A stretch of 64,000 nucleotides of DNA, from positions 1 through 64,000 of the forward strand of contig DASZXK010000147.1 in NCBI GenBank assembly GCA_035545855.1, in the 5' to 3' direction. This DNA is from DASZVB01 sp035545855. GTDB lineage: Bacteria; Myxococcota_A; Polyangia; Polyangiales; Polyangiaceae. A program made the position numbers and the translations under genes. The notes beneath the pieces are model-generated. The model saw only the letters and a list, made by a program, of their open reading frames with translations. It made no database searches and was not told where the DNA came from. Below are positions 50,563 through 59,413 of this stretch, piece by piece (the first letter of the stretch is position 1; the number at the start of each line of letters is the position of its first letter).

Positions 50563-52668
50563 TCAGCCCACGTCGAGCTTCGCGGCGCGGTCCAGGTTGC
50601 GGACCCAGAAGTCGAACATGACGCGCGTCACGACGACGCCGGTGAAGATGCTCGCGATGACGCCGACGATGAGCGTGACTGCGAACCCCTTGATGGGGCC
50701 GGTTCCGAACTGAGCGAGCACGATGCCCGAGATGATGGCCGTCACGTGGCCGTCGATGATTGCGGACAAAGCGCGCGCGTAGCCGATTTCGACGGCCGTC
50801 CGCGGGCTCTTCCCGGACCGGAGCTCGTCCCGGATGCGCTCGTTGATGAGGACGTTCGAATCGACGCTCATGCCGATCGTGAGCGCGAGGCCGGCGATGC
50901 CCGGGAGCGTCATCGAGGCGTTGAAGGACGCCAAGACCGCGAGCTGGATGAAGAGGTTCATCGCGACGGCGATGTCCGCGATGAGCCCGGCGCGGTGGTA
51001 ATAGAGGATCATGAAGAGGAGCACGAGGGTGCTCCCCGCGAGTGCTCCCTGAACGGCGAGGCGGATCGCGTCCCGCCCGAGGGAGGGACCGATGTGCTGC
51101 TCGTTGGAAGGCGTGATCGGCGCCGGGAGCGCGCCGGAGCGGAGGACGAGCTCGAGCTTCCGCGCGTCCCGGAGCTGGATCTCCGGGTCGTTCGAGCCGA
51201 GCGTGATCGTCGCGTGGCCGCCGGGGATCTTGCCCTGGATGACGGGGGCGCTCTCGACCCGCTTGTCCAGGATGATGGCGAACCGGCGCTTGACGTTCTC
51301 GCCCGTGATGCGCTCGAAGATGCGGCCACCCTGGTCCGTGAAGGTGAGCGCGACGTGCCACTGGCCGAAGGCGCCCTGGCTCTGATCCGGTACGGCCTGC
51401 GCGTCTCGGATGAGATCGCCCGTGATCTCGGCGCGGCCCTTCAGGAAGAACGTGCGCCAGCCGGCCTCCGACTGCTTCATCGTCTTCGGATCGGTGTCGT
51501 AGACGAGCTCGTAGCCGACCTCGCGATCGGGCGGGACGTCCAGCGTGCCTACCCACTCCTTCAGGCGGGCGAGGGTCTGCTTGCTGGTCTCCTTCTCACC
51601 GCGCTTGATGTACGCGTAGGTGCTGACCTTGCCCTTCGTCTCGCCGTTCTCGTCCTGACCGACCGAAACGCTCTCGCGCTCGAACCGGACGCCCTCGGGA
51701 AGGCTCTCCGCGGACGCGCTCTTCGCGATGGGACCGAAGAAGTCCGTGTCGTCGTCCAGCAGCTTGAACTCGAGACGCGCGGTCTGCCCGATGATGTCCC
51801 GGATGTTCCGGAAGCTGGCTTCGTCCTCGCCCGGGACCTCGACGATGATGTCCTCGTCTCGCGTCGAGACGCTCGCCTCGCGGAGACCGAGCTCGTCGAT
51901 GCGACGATTCACGATGTCCTTCGCCTGGCCGACGGCGCGCTCGCGGATCTGGCTCTCGACGCTGTCCTTGATGCGGAAATCGTAGGTCTTTCCGTCGCCC
52001 GAGCGGGAGAACGCGAGGTCTGCCCGGAAGTCGTCGAGGAACCGCGCGTCGACCTTGGTGGCGTCGGCGGCGTCCTTGAACTCCATGCGGATCTTCGCGA
52101 CGTCGTCCCGGGGAGAGACGATGTTCACCTTCTCCCGGAGCTTCGTGTAGGCCGCTTCCGTCGGACGGCTGTCCCCCGAGTGAAGCCCGAAGGCCTTCGC
52201 GAGGTTCACCTGCATGTCCTCGTAGTAGCGGTCGCGCTTGTCCCGGATCGCCTCGCTGACGTCCACCGTGTAGACGAGGCGCAGACCGCCGCGGAGATCC
52301 AGGCCGGCGACGAGACGGAAGGAGACGTGCTCCTTCACGTACCGCGGACACGGGATCTTGCCGTCCGTCATCGCGTCGAGCGAGGGCCAGAGCGACAGGA
52401 AGGCGAACGCGCCCGCGCTCATCACGATGCTGAAGCGGAAGCGGAAGTTCGCGTCCACGAAGCTGAGCCCGCCGACGAACCCCCACAGGGAAAGGACGCC
52501 GAAGACCGCCATCGGCCAGAAGGCGTCGTAGTGGGCGGCGACGGCGGCCGACCCCGCGCAGAGCGCGCCGATGAAGAAGCCCACGCGACGGGCACGGCGC
52601 GCGTAGCCCCAGGCGAGGAGCACGGCGGAAAAGCCCGCGAACGTATACTGGAGAACGGTGTCGACCAC
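50563..52668 (-). CDS. secD: Protein translocase subunit SecD
   Basis: The 701-residue protein begins with several hydrophobic helices and includes GLDLRGGLRLVYTVDV, the LREASVSTRDEDIIVEVPGE segment and the GLALTIGMSVDSNVLINERI helix region with the charged residues of the SecD transport core. Membrane topology is six core helices plus an added N-terminal hydrophobic block (about residues 1-85) that is longer than in E. coli SecD. The start is GTG at 52668. It is followed by secF after 13 bases. Confidence 0.96.
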   Translation of the reverse strand: MVDTVLQYTFAGFSAVLLAWGYARRARRVGFFIGALCAGSAAVAAHYDAFWPMAVFGVLSLWGFVGGLSFVDANFRFRFSIVMSAGAFAFLSLWPSLDAMTDGKIPCPRYVKEHVSFRLVAGLDLRGGLRLVYTVDVSEAIRDKRDRYYEDMQVNLAKAFGLHSGDSRPTEAAYTKLREKVNIVSPRDDVAKIRMEFKDAADATKVDARFLDDFRADLAFSRSGDGKTYDFRIKDSVESQIRERAVGQAKDIVNRRIDELGLREASVSTRDEDIIVEVPGEDEASFRNIRDIIGQTARLEFKLLDDDTDFFGPIAKSASAESLPEGVRFERESVSVGQDENGETKGKVSTYAYIKRGEKETSKQTLARLKEWVGTLDVPPDREVGYELVYDTDPKTMKQSEAGWRTFFLKGRAEITGDLIRDAQAVPDQSQGAFGQWHVALTFTDQGGRIFERITGENVKRRFAIILDKRVESAPVIQGKIPGGHATITLGSNDPEIQLRDARKLELVLRSGALPAPITPSNEQHIGPSLGRDAIRLAVQGALAGSTLVLLFMILYYHRAGLIADIAVAMNLFIQLAVLASFNASMTLPGIAGLALTIGMSVDSNVLINERIRDELRSGKSPRTAVEIGYARALSAIIDGHVTAIISGIVLAQFGTGPIKGFAVTLIVGVIASIFTGVVVTRVMFDFWVRNLDRAAKLDVG

Positions 52669-52688
52669 GGATGACGAGCGGAGAACCC

Positions 52689-53117
52689 TCAGGCCTTCTT
52701 CTCGGAAGCGGGCTCCGCCTTCTCCTTCTTGTCGGATGCGTCGTCCGAGTCACGACCGATGAGGCTGGTGCGGAGCATCTGGACCTTCACGCCCGGAGCG
52801 ATCTCCACCTTCACGTACTTGGGCTCGAGCTCCACGAGGCGGCCGACGAGGCCGCTCTGGCTGACGACTCGGTCCCCCTTCTTCAAGGAGGCGACGAGAG
52901 CGTCTTGCTTCTTCTGCTGCGAACGCGTCGACCAGAAGAAGAAGACGAGCATGCCGACCAGGAGGAGCGGCATGAGCATGCCGAACGGTCCTCCCGGCGG
53001 TGGCTCGCCGCTCGGAGGCGCGTGATCTCTCGCCTGCACCTGAGGCGCCGGCTGAGCGGGACCTTCGCGCCCGGGAACGGGCGGAACAGCCTGAAAACCA
53101 ATCACCGCGAAATCCAA
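52689..53117 (-). CDS. yajC: Preprotein translocase subunit YajC
   Basis: The 142-residue protein has one membrane helix (MLMPLLLVGMLVFFFWSTRS) followed by the conserved KKQDALVASLKKGDRVVSQS, the YajC core. It is an accessory of the SecDF complex. A TTG at 53117 is chosen since GGAGGC precedes it at good spacing; a GTG at 53105 is an alternative. The C-terminus is Lys/Glu-rich. It is the first gene of yajC-secD-secF-recJ. Confidence 0.9.
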   Translation of the reverse strand: MDFAVIGFQAVPPVPGREGPAQPAPQVQARDHAPPSGEPPPGGPFGMLMPLLLVGMLVFFFWSTRSQQKKQDALVASLKKGDRVVSQSGLVGRLVELEPKYVKVEIAPGVKVQMLRTSLIGRDSDDASDKKEKAEPASEKKA

Positions 53118-53293
53118 GGCGCCTCCGAGGGGCGGGCTAATACCGGGTTTCCGGGGGCCGTGCAAGCGACCGACCGGCGGGAAATCCAGGGTTCTCCTGA
53201 GGGGGAACAGGCGCGCAGCACGCCGCAGGCCGGCGCGTCGGAGGACGGGGCTCGACGTTCCTCGCCGATCGGAGGGAACCGCCGAAACCCGAT

Positions 53294-53322
53294 TTGACAG
53301 TGGGCCGCACGGGATGTAGATG
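53294..53322 (+). promoter_or_regulatory. Sigma70-type promoter of tRNA-Val
   Basis: TTGACA at 53294-53299 and TAGATG at 53317-53322 are 17 bases apart, 26 bases before the tRNA. The -35 region shares TTGACAGTGGG with the etf promoter. Confidence 0.65.
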
Positions 53323-53348
53323 CGTCGCCCTGTTTATCGAGTCGATTC

Positions 53349-53420
<72 letters not shown>

Positions 53421-53514
53421 CGAAGACGGTCGTCGCTTCGTTGTCGCTGTCGTCGTCGTCGTCCCGCGGCTTCGGCTGGCGGTCCCAGGCCACCCGGGCC
53501 ACCCTTCCGCGGCA

Positions 53515-55479
53515 ATGAGCAACGCCGGGTTCATCACCCCGCGTGAGCTTCTCTCCGAGCGGGGAGAGCTCACGGACGACGTCGTCGCCGTCGAAACGGC
53601 GACCGGCATCGTGGACCTCCACACGCCCATCGATCCGAAGACGGCGGTCACCGCGATCCGGCGGACGGATCCGAAGGCGCTGGAGGTGATCCGTCACTCC
53701 ACGTCTCACGTCCTCGCGCAGGCGGTGCAGAAGCTCTTCCCGGGGACGCAGGTGACCATCGGCCCCGCGATCGACAGCGGCTTCTACTACGACTTCTTCC
53801 GCAAGGACGGCACCTTCACGGACCAGGATCTGCTGAAGATCGAGAAGGAGATGCGCCGCATCATGGCGCAGAACCTCCCCTTCTCGCGGAAAGTGATGAG
53901 CCGCTCGGAAGCTCACGCACTCTTCGAGAAGCTCGGGGAGACGTTCAAACTCGAGCTCGTCGACGCGATTCCGGACGGGGAGGACATCAGCGTCTACTAC
54001 CAGGGCAGGAACGACAAGCCCGAGACGCAGTGGTTCGATCTCTGCAGCGGGCCGCACGTCCCCTCCACGAAGCACCTCGGCGTCGTGAAGCTCACGAGCG
54101 TCGCGGGAGCGTACTGGCGCGGCGACGAGCGGAACCCGATGCTCCAGCGCATCTACGGGACCGCGTTCGCGACGGAAGAGGAGCTCACCGCGTACCTCAA
54201 GATGCTGGAGGAGGCGCGCGCCCGGGACCACAGAAAGCTCGGGAAGGAGCTCGAGCTCTTCATGTTCCACGAAGCCGCTCCGGCGATGCCGTGGTTCCTG
54301 CCGAAGGGCGCGTTCGTCTACAACCAGCTCGTCCAGTTCATCCGCGAGCTCTACGTGGACTACGGCTACGAAGAGGTCGTGACGCCTCAGCTCGTGGACC
54401 GGAGCGTGTTCGAGACGAGCGGGCACCTGCCGAACTACCGGGAGAACATGTACTTCCCCTCCACGGCGGACACCGTGGATCACGTCCGCGCCGGCGAAGT
54501 GGGCGCGGCGGACACGCTCGAGGGCCTCGGCCTGAAGCCCATGAACTGCCCCGGGCACTGCCTCATCTTCGGGCAGCGAAAGCGCAGCTACCGCGAGCTC
54601 CCCTGGCGCGTCGCGGATTTCGGGCGGCTCCACCGCTTCGAGCGCGGCGGCGTCGTGCACGGGCTCACCCGCGTCCGCACGTTCTGCCAGGACGACGCGC
54701 ACATCTTCTGCACGCCGGACCAGCTCCGCGGCGAGATCGTGAATTTCAACCGCCTCCTCTTCGAGGTGTACGCGGCGTTCGGCTTCAAGGACCTCTCCGT
54801 GAAGCTCGCGCTCCGCCCGGAGAAGCGCATCGGGACGGAAGAGTCGTGGGACTACGCGGAGGGCCTCCTCGCGGACGTCCTCACCGAGTCCAAGATCCCG
54901 TTCGAGAAGCTCCCCGGTGAGGGAGCCTTCTACGGCCCGAAGCTCGAGTTCCACGTGAAGGACGCGATCGGCCGCGGCTGGCAGCTCGGGACGATCCAGC
55001 TCGACCCCTTCCTCCCCGAGCGCTTCGACCTCAACTTCATCGCGAAGGACGGCGCCGCGCACCGGCCGGTGATGCTCCACCGCGCGATCCTCGGCAGCCT
55101 CGAGCGCTTCTTCGGCATCTACATCGAGCACGTCGCGGGGAAGTTCCCCGTGTGGATCGCCCCGGAGCAAGCGACGCTCGTCACCGTGAGCGAGAAGCAG
55201 TCCGAGTACGCCCGGAACGTCCAGAAGGAGCTCCGCTCGCTCGGCTTCCGCGTCGGGCTGGACGACAGCTCGGACAAGCTCGGCGCGAAGATCCGGAACG
55301 CGCGCATGAGCCGCGTCCCGTACACGGTCGTCATCGGCGAAAAGGAAATGGAGTCGAACTCCGTCGCGCCGAAGACGAACGACGGCACGGACCTCGGCGC
55401 GATGCCGGTCGCGGCGTTCATCGAGCGCCTCCGTTCCGAATCCAGACCTCCCCGGCTCGAGAAACCCGAGCTCCACTGA
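53515..55479 (+). CDS. thrS: Threonyl-tRNA synthetase, shortened TGS region
   Basis: The 654-residue protein has the editing domain (RHSTSHVLAQAVQKLFPGTQ, the SVYYQ and LCSGPHVPSTKHL zinc-histidine region), the class II catalytic core (MNCPGHCLIF with the zinc Cys) and the C-terminal anticodon-binding domain (YTVVIGEKEM). The region before the editing domain is only about 55 residues, so most of the usual TGS domain is missing; the tRNA gene upstream leaves no room for more. It charges tRNA-Thr. infC follows after 18 bases. Confidence 0.95.
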   Translation: MSNAGFITPRELLSERGELTDDVVAVETATGIVDLHTPIDPKTAVTAIRRTDPKALEVIRHSTSHVLAQAVQKLFPGTQVTIGPAIDSGFYYDFFRKDGTFTDQDLLKIEKEMRRIMAQNLPFSRKVMSRSEAHALFEKLGETFKLELVDAIPDGEDISVYYQGRNDKPETQWFDLCSGPHVPSTKHLGVVKLTSVAGAYWRGDERNPMLQRIYGTAFATEEELTAYLKMLEEARARDHRKLGKELELFMFHEAAPAMPWFLPKGAFVYNQLVQFIRELYVDYGYEEVVTPQLVDRSVFETSGHLPNYRENMYFPSTADTVDHVRAGEVGAADTLEGLGLKPMNCPGHCLIFGQRKRSYRELPWRVADFGRLHRFERGGVVHGLTRVRTFCQDDAHIFCTPDQLRGEIVNFNRLLFEVYAAFGFKDLSVKLALRPEKRIGTEESWDYAEGLLADVLTESKIPFEKLPGEGAFYGPKLEFHVKDAIGRGWQLGTIQLDPFLPERFDLNFIAKDGAAHRPVMLHRAILGSLERFFGIYIEHVAGKFPVWIAPEQATLVTVSEKQSEYARNVQKELRSLGFRVGLDDSSDKLGAKIRNARMSRVPYTVVIGEKEMESNSVAPKTNDGTDLGAMPVAAFIERLRSESRPPRLEKPELH

Positions 55480-55497
55480 CTTGAGGTAATCCCCCGC

Positions 55498-56196
55498 ATG
55501 GCGACAGACCGTAGGAATTTCCGCGACAACCGCGCTCCCCAGATCCGGGTGAACCATCGCATCCGCGTTCCCGAGGTTCGCGTCGTCCTCGAAGACGGCG
55601 GCGTGATGCTCGGCGTGATGACGACGCAGCAGGCGCTCCGCGAAGCGGAGGAGCGCGGCCTCGACCTCGTGGAAGTGAATCCCAAGGCGACGCCCCCGGT
55701 CTGCAAGATCCTCGACTTCGGCAAGTTCAAGTACGAGGAGAAGAAGCGGGCCCGCGACGCGAAGCGGAAGCAGACGGTCGTCGAGGTGAAGGAGATCAAG
55801 CTCCGCCCGAAGACGGACGATCACGACCTCGACGTGAAGCTCCGCGCGGCGCGCCGGTTCATCGAGTCCGGGAACAAGGTGAAGTTCACGGTCCGGTTCC
55901 GCGGGCGCGAGATCGCGCACCCCGATCGCGCGAGGATGCAGCTCGACTGGCTCCGCGAGAAGGCGGACGACCTCGCGAGCGTGGAGCAACCGCCGACGAT
56001 GGAAGCCCGCGCGATGAGCCTCATCCTCGCGCCGCGGCCCCAGGTGCTCCAGCGGCTCGCCGCCGAGCGCCAGAAGGAGCGCGCCCAGAAGCGCGAGCGC
56101 GAGGACTCGAACGACGATCTGGACGAGGAGAACGAGCCGGACCTCGACGAGGATGACGACGACGAGGATGACGACGACGAGGGCGGCGAGGACTGA
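55498..56196 (+). CDS. infC: Translation initiation factor IF-3 with acidic C-terminal extension
   Basis: The 232-residue protein has both IF-3 domains: VNHRIRVPEVRVVLEDGG at the N-terminus, then PKATPPVCKILDFGKFKYEE and the linker and KFTVRFRGREIAHPD in the C-terminal domain. About 50 residues beyond the normal end are strongly acidic (EEDxDDDDEDDDDEGG-like). Myxococcus Dsg is an IF-3 with a C-terminal extension needed for development, so the tail may be a lineage trait. It begins with ATG rather than the rare AUU start of E. coli. rpmI and rplT do not follow. Confidence 0.96.
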   Translation: MATDRRNFRDNRAPQIRVNHRIRVPEVRVVLEDGGVMLGVMTTQQALREAEERGLDLVEVNPKATPPVCKILDFGKFKYEEKKRARDAKRKQTVVEVKEIKLRPKTDDHDLDVKLRAARRFIESGNKVKFTVRFRGREIAHPDRARMQLDWLREKADDLASVEQPPTMEARAMSLILAPRPQVLQRLAAERQKERAQKREREDSNDDLDEENEPDLDEDDDDEDDDDEGGED

Positions 56197-56253
56197 CCTC
56201 GCCGTCCGCGGACGCCTCCGCGCCGTCCCCGCGCCCCGGACGGGCGCGCGCCC

Positions 56254-57672
56254 TCAGTGAAAGAGCCCGCCGTAGTACGCGCCGGCAGCGCCGGCAGCGG
56301 CCACGACCAGCAAGACGAGCGCGATGAGCGCACCGGATCCGCCGCTCTTCGCCGCGGCCGATCCCGCGATGGGCCCGGCGACGGGGACGGCCGCGGGCAT
56401 CGCCGCTACCGGACTCCGCGGCGCCGGTGCGGCCGGCGCTGCGCTCGGTTCGTGATCGTCCTCCTCCTCCAGGGCGGCGAGGTTGCCGGCCTCGAAGGGC
56501 CGGGAAGCCCGATCTTCCGTCGGCGCGACGGGCTCGACGTCGAGCTCCTTCGACCAGTCCTGGAGCTCCTGGAACGAGCCGAGATTCAGCGGAGAGGCGC
56601 CGCCGACCAGCGGGCGATCCTTCTGCGCGACGACGCTGCCGTCGCTGGCGCGCTGGGGCACGTCGAGAGACGTGAACTCGAGCATCGCCTCGTCGATGAG
56701 CGAGCCGATGATGCTGACCTTGTCGTCCTTCGCCTTCCGCCTCTTCTCTGCGGCGCGAGCGACCATCGCCTCCGTCACGAGGTTCGCGACGTCGAACGAC
56801 GAGACCGGTTTTCCGACGCGATAGAGGTGCGTGTTCAGGTCCCGGCCGAGGTCCCGGGCGGACGCGTATCGCTGGTTCACGTCCTTCGCGAGCGCCTTCT
56901 GCACGATGCGCTCGAGCTCGGGCGTGACCTCCGGGTTGTACTGCGCGAGCGCCGGGATCCGGGCCTGCTGCACCTGGCGGACGGTGTCGAGGTCCGTCTC
57001 TCCGAGGAAGAGACGCCGCCCGGCGAGCATCTCCCACAGCATGATGCCGATGGCGAAGATGTCCGTCCGGTGATCGACGCTCTCTCCCTGCGCCGCTTCG
57101 GGCGAGAGATAGCTGAACTTCCCCTTGATGATGCCGGGCTCGCTCCGCTCGAGCTGGCTGTTCGCCTTCGCGAGGCCGAAGTCCGCGATCTTCACCTCGC
57201 CGTGCCGCGTGATGAGCACGTTCGGCGGGGACATGTCCCGGTGGACGATGCCGAGCTTCCGGCCCTTCACGTCCGTGACCTCGTGCGCGTAGGCGAGCCC
57301 TTCGCAGATCTTCAGGCAGATCCAGCACGCGGCTTCCAGGGGGACTCGCTGCCCCTTGCTCCTCCGGTGCTCGATGACGGCCTTGAGGTCGGAGCCGTCC
57401 ACGAACTCCATCACGATGAAGTACGTGTTGTCGCCGACGCCGATGTCGAAGACCTGGACGCAGTTCGAGTGGGAGAGGTGCGCGCTCGTTCGCGCCTCGT
57501 CCAGGAACATCCCGATGAACTGCTTCTTCTCGGAGAGGTGCGGGAGGACGCGCTTGATCGCGACGATCTTCTTGAAGCCCTCGAGGCCGGCGCTCTCGGC
57601 GCGATAGACCTCCGCCATGCCGCCCGCGGCGATGCGCTCGATGACGCGGTATCTCTGCTGCTGCTGTGCCAT
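56254..57672 (-). CDS. Ser/Thr protein kinase, C-terminal membrane anchor
   Basis: The 472-residue protein has a Hanks-type kinase domain at about residues 8-280: IAAGGMAEVYRA glycine loop, Lys40 in VAIKRVLP, HRDMSPPN at 144-151 with the catalytic Asp146, and DFG at 164-166. Pro/Ala-rich residues 330-440 lead to a final membrane helix (LIALVLLVVAAAGAAGAYYG). No PASTA or other sensor domain is seen outside the membrane; the tail after the helix is only a few residues. It probably phosphorylates cytosolic proteins in signalling. It converges on infC. Confidence 0.93.
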   Translation of the reverse strand: MAQQQQRYRVIERIAAGGMAEVYRAESAGLEGFKKIVAIKRVLPHLSEKKQFIGMFLDEARTSAHLSHSNCVQVFDIGVGDNTYFIVMEFVDGSDLKAVIEHRRSKGQRVPLEAACWICLKICEGLAYAHEVTDVKGRKLGIVHRDMSPPNVLITRHGEVKIADFGLAKANSQLERSEPGIIKGKFSYLSPEAAQGESVDHRTDIFAIGIMLWEMLAGRRLFLGETDLDTVRQVQQARIPALAQYNPEVTPELERIVQKALAKDVNQRYASARDLGRDLNTHLYRVGKPVSSFDVANLVTEAMVARAAEKRRKAKDDKVSIIGSLIDEAMLEFTSLDVPQRASDGSVVAQKDRPLVGGASPLNLGSFQELQDWSKELDVEPVAPTEDRASRPFEAGNLAALEEEDDHEPSAAPAAPAPRSPVAAMPAAVPVAGPIAGSAAAKSGGSGALIALVLLVVAAAGAAGAYYGGLFH

Positions 57673-57745
57673 GTGGCGGATCGGCCGAGCCTCTGGGCCG
57701 GAATCCAGCGTAGGGGCCCGGCCGACGAGGGGTCAAGCGCACGCC

Positions 57746-57784
57746 GACGCCGCGCCGACGCCGCGCCGACGCCGCGCCGACGCG
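57746..57784. repeat. Short tandem repeat of an 11-bp unit
   Basis: Three full copies of GACGCCGCGCC followed by GACGCG lie in the 268-base gap between the kinase gene and tRNA-Ala. The unit is not a multiple of three, arguing against coding sequence. Confidence 0.75.
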
Positions 57785-57940
57785 AAGACGGCCGTGAAAC
57801 CGGGGGAACGGGAGAAGCGGGCCGCGTCCGACAGCTCACGAAGCCGACGAGGCCCACGCGAAAAGTGCGCGGCGGCCACGGAACGAGTGCGAAATGCCCT
57901 CGCCAAGGCGGGTCCGTCGTGCAAGTCTCCGCCCGCTCCC

Positions 57941-58013
57941 GGGGCCGTAGCTCAGCTGGGAGAGCGCAAGCATGGCATGCTTGAGGTCAGGGGTTCGATC
58001 CCCCTCGGCTCCA
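57941..58013 (+). tRNA. tRNA-Ala (anticodon GGC)
   Basis: The cloverleaf has acceptor GGGGCCG/CGGCTCC with one G-T pair, D stem GCTC/GAGC, anticodon stem CAAGC/GCTTG with loop ATGGCAT and T arm AGGGG/CCCCT with loop TTCGATC. Anticodon GGC reads Ala codons GCC and GCU. CCA is not encoded. Confidence 0.97.
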
Positions 58014-58023
58014 CGAAGTTCCT

Positions 58024-58239
58024 TCACGTCGGGACGTTCTTGTTGTCGTCCCCAGACGTCCCGGGAAGGTCGGAAGACTCCCCGGTCGTGTAGATGAGGC
58101 TGACGACCGTCGCGACGAGCAGCACGGAGAGCGCCGTCGCGTAGGAGCCGGACCAGAGGAACGCCGCGAACGCGATCACGGCGGCGATCAGGAACCCGAG
58201 GGGGCCCCGCCAGTATCTCGAAACTGGATGGTGGGACAT
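58024..58239 (-). CDS. Small membrane protein of unknown function
   Basis: The 71-residue protein (MSHHPVSRYWRGPLGFLIAA) has two hydrophobic segments (LIAAVIAFAAFLWSG, ALSVLLVATVVSLIYTT) and a short acidic C-terminus. It was read with the ATG at 58239 because the upstream extension is non-homologous and Arg-rich. No family is recognised. It lies between tRNA-Ala and pdxA on the reverse strand. Confidence 0.5.
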   Translation of the reverse strand: MSHHPVSRYWRGPLGFLIAAVIAFAAFLWSGSYATALSVLLVATVVSLIYTTGESSDLPGTSGDDNKNVPT

Positions 58240-58353
58240 GCCCAGGGCCTCGCAAGGCACGTGCCTTCCGGGTCGCCGTGAAGTCGCGAGGTTGCACGCG
58301 AGAGGAGCGTGGCGCGCTGCCACGGGCGCCGGAATGACCCGGACGAGCGCGCC

Positions 58354-59358
58354 TCAGCCGTTCGCGATCATGAGCTCGGCGAGCTTCATCGCCGCGAGCA
58401 TGCCGCTCGGATCGGCCTTGCCCTTCCAGGCGATGTCGTAGCCGGTTCCGTGATCGACGCTCGTGCGGATCACGGAGAGTCCCATCGTGACGTTCACCGC
58501 GTCCCCGAACGCGACGAGCTTCATCGGGATCGTCGCCTGGTCGTGGTACATCGCGACGACGCCGTCGTAGCGCCCCGCGCGCATGTAGCGATACGCGGTC
58601 TCGGCGCCGATCGGGCCGGAGAGAACGGCCGATTTCCCGAGGGCCCTCCGGGCCCGCGCCACGCCCGGAACGATGGCCCGGGCCTCTTCCCTGCCGAAGA
58701 GCTCTCCCTCGCCGGCGTGCGGGTTCAGGGAAGTGACGGCGATCTTCGGCTTCTTCTTCCCGAGCGCGTGGAGCAAACGAGAAAGCTCGACCGTCGATTC
58801 CGCGACCCCCTCCTCCGTGAGAGCCTTCGGGACGTCCGAGAGCGGCAGGTGCGTCGTGACGAGACTCGTCACGAGCGACTCCGCCGCGAAGCACATGACG
58901 GCGTGCCGCGCGTGGTCGCGATCCCGGAGCCATTCGGTGTGGCCGCGGAACTTCGACGCCCCCTTCGCGCCGGAGTGCGCGATCGCCTCCTTGCTCACCG
59001 GGCCGCTGACGATCGCCGAGCCCGGCGTCGCCTTCACGAGATCGTAGGCCGCGTCCACGTACGCGAGCTCGGCAGCGCCGGCGCGGCGGCTGGGCCTCCC
59101 GGGAATTCGATCGCTCCGCGAGAGCTCGGGCCCCACCGGCAGCACCGAGAGAACGCCCCGAGGCCTCTTCGACCGATCGAACGCCTTCCCGGAGACCGGT
59201 ACGAGCCGCTCGGGATCGACGCCGACGAGCTTCGCGGCCGCGCGGAGCGTCTCGAGATCCCCCACGAGGACGACGTTCGCGCCCCGGAGCTTCGCGGCCG
59301 CGGCGACGGACACTTCCGGCCCGACCCCCGCGGGGCAGCCGGTGGAGACGACGAGCAT
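58354..59358 (-). CDS. pdxA: 4-hydroxythreonine-4-phosphate dehydrogenase
   Basis: The 334-residue protein begins with CPAGVGPEVSVAAAAKLR and has HTEWLRDRDHARHAVMCFAA, the metal-binding VAMYHDQATIPMKLVAF and the C-terminal SVDHGTGYDIAWKG. These match PdxA, which makes a precursor in the deoxyxylulose-5-phosphate-dependent pathway to pyridoxal phosphate. A TAAGTT element seven bases before the ATG may be its -10 box. Partner gene pdxJ is not in the window. Confidence 0.95.
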   Translation of the reverse strand: MLVVSTGCPAGVGPEVSVAAAAKLRGANVVLVGDLETLRAAAKLVGVDPERLVPVSGKAFDRSKRPRGVLSVLPVGPELSRSDRIPGRPSRRAGAAELAYVDAAYDLVKATPGSAIVSGPVSKEAIAHSGAKGASKFRGHTEWLRDRDHARHAVMCFAAESLVTSLVTTHLPLSDVPKALTEEGVAESTVELSRLLHALGKKKPKIAVTSLNPHAGEGELFGREEARAIVPGVARARRALGKSAVLSGPIGAETAYRYMRAGRYDGVVAMYHDQATIPMKLVAFGDAVNVTMGLSVIRTSVDHGTGYDIAWKGKADPSGMLAAMKLAELMIANG

Positions 59359-59365
59359 GGCGCGG

Positions 59366-59371
59366 AACTTA
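59366..59371 (-). promoter_or_regulatory. Start-proximal -10 element (GCTAAGTT)
   Basis: On the reverse strand TAAGTT with upstream GC ends seven bases before the pdxA ATG at 59358. Confidence 0.4.
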
Positions 59372-59413
59372 GCTCAGGTCCGAGACACGCGTCGGCGAGC
59401 CCGCTCACCGACT

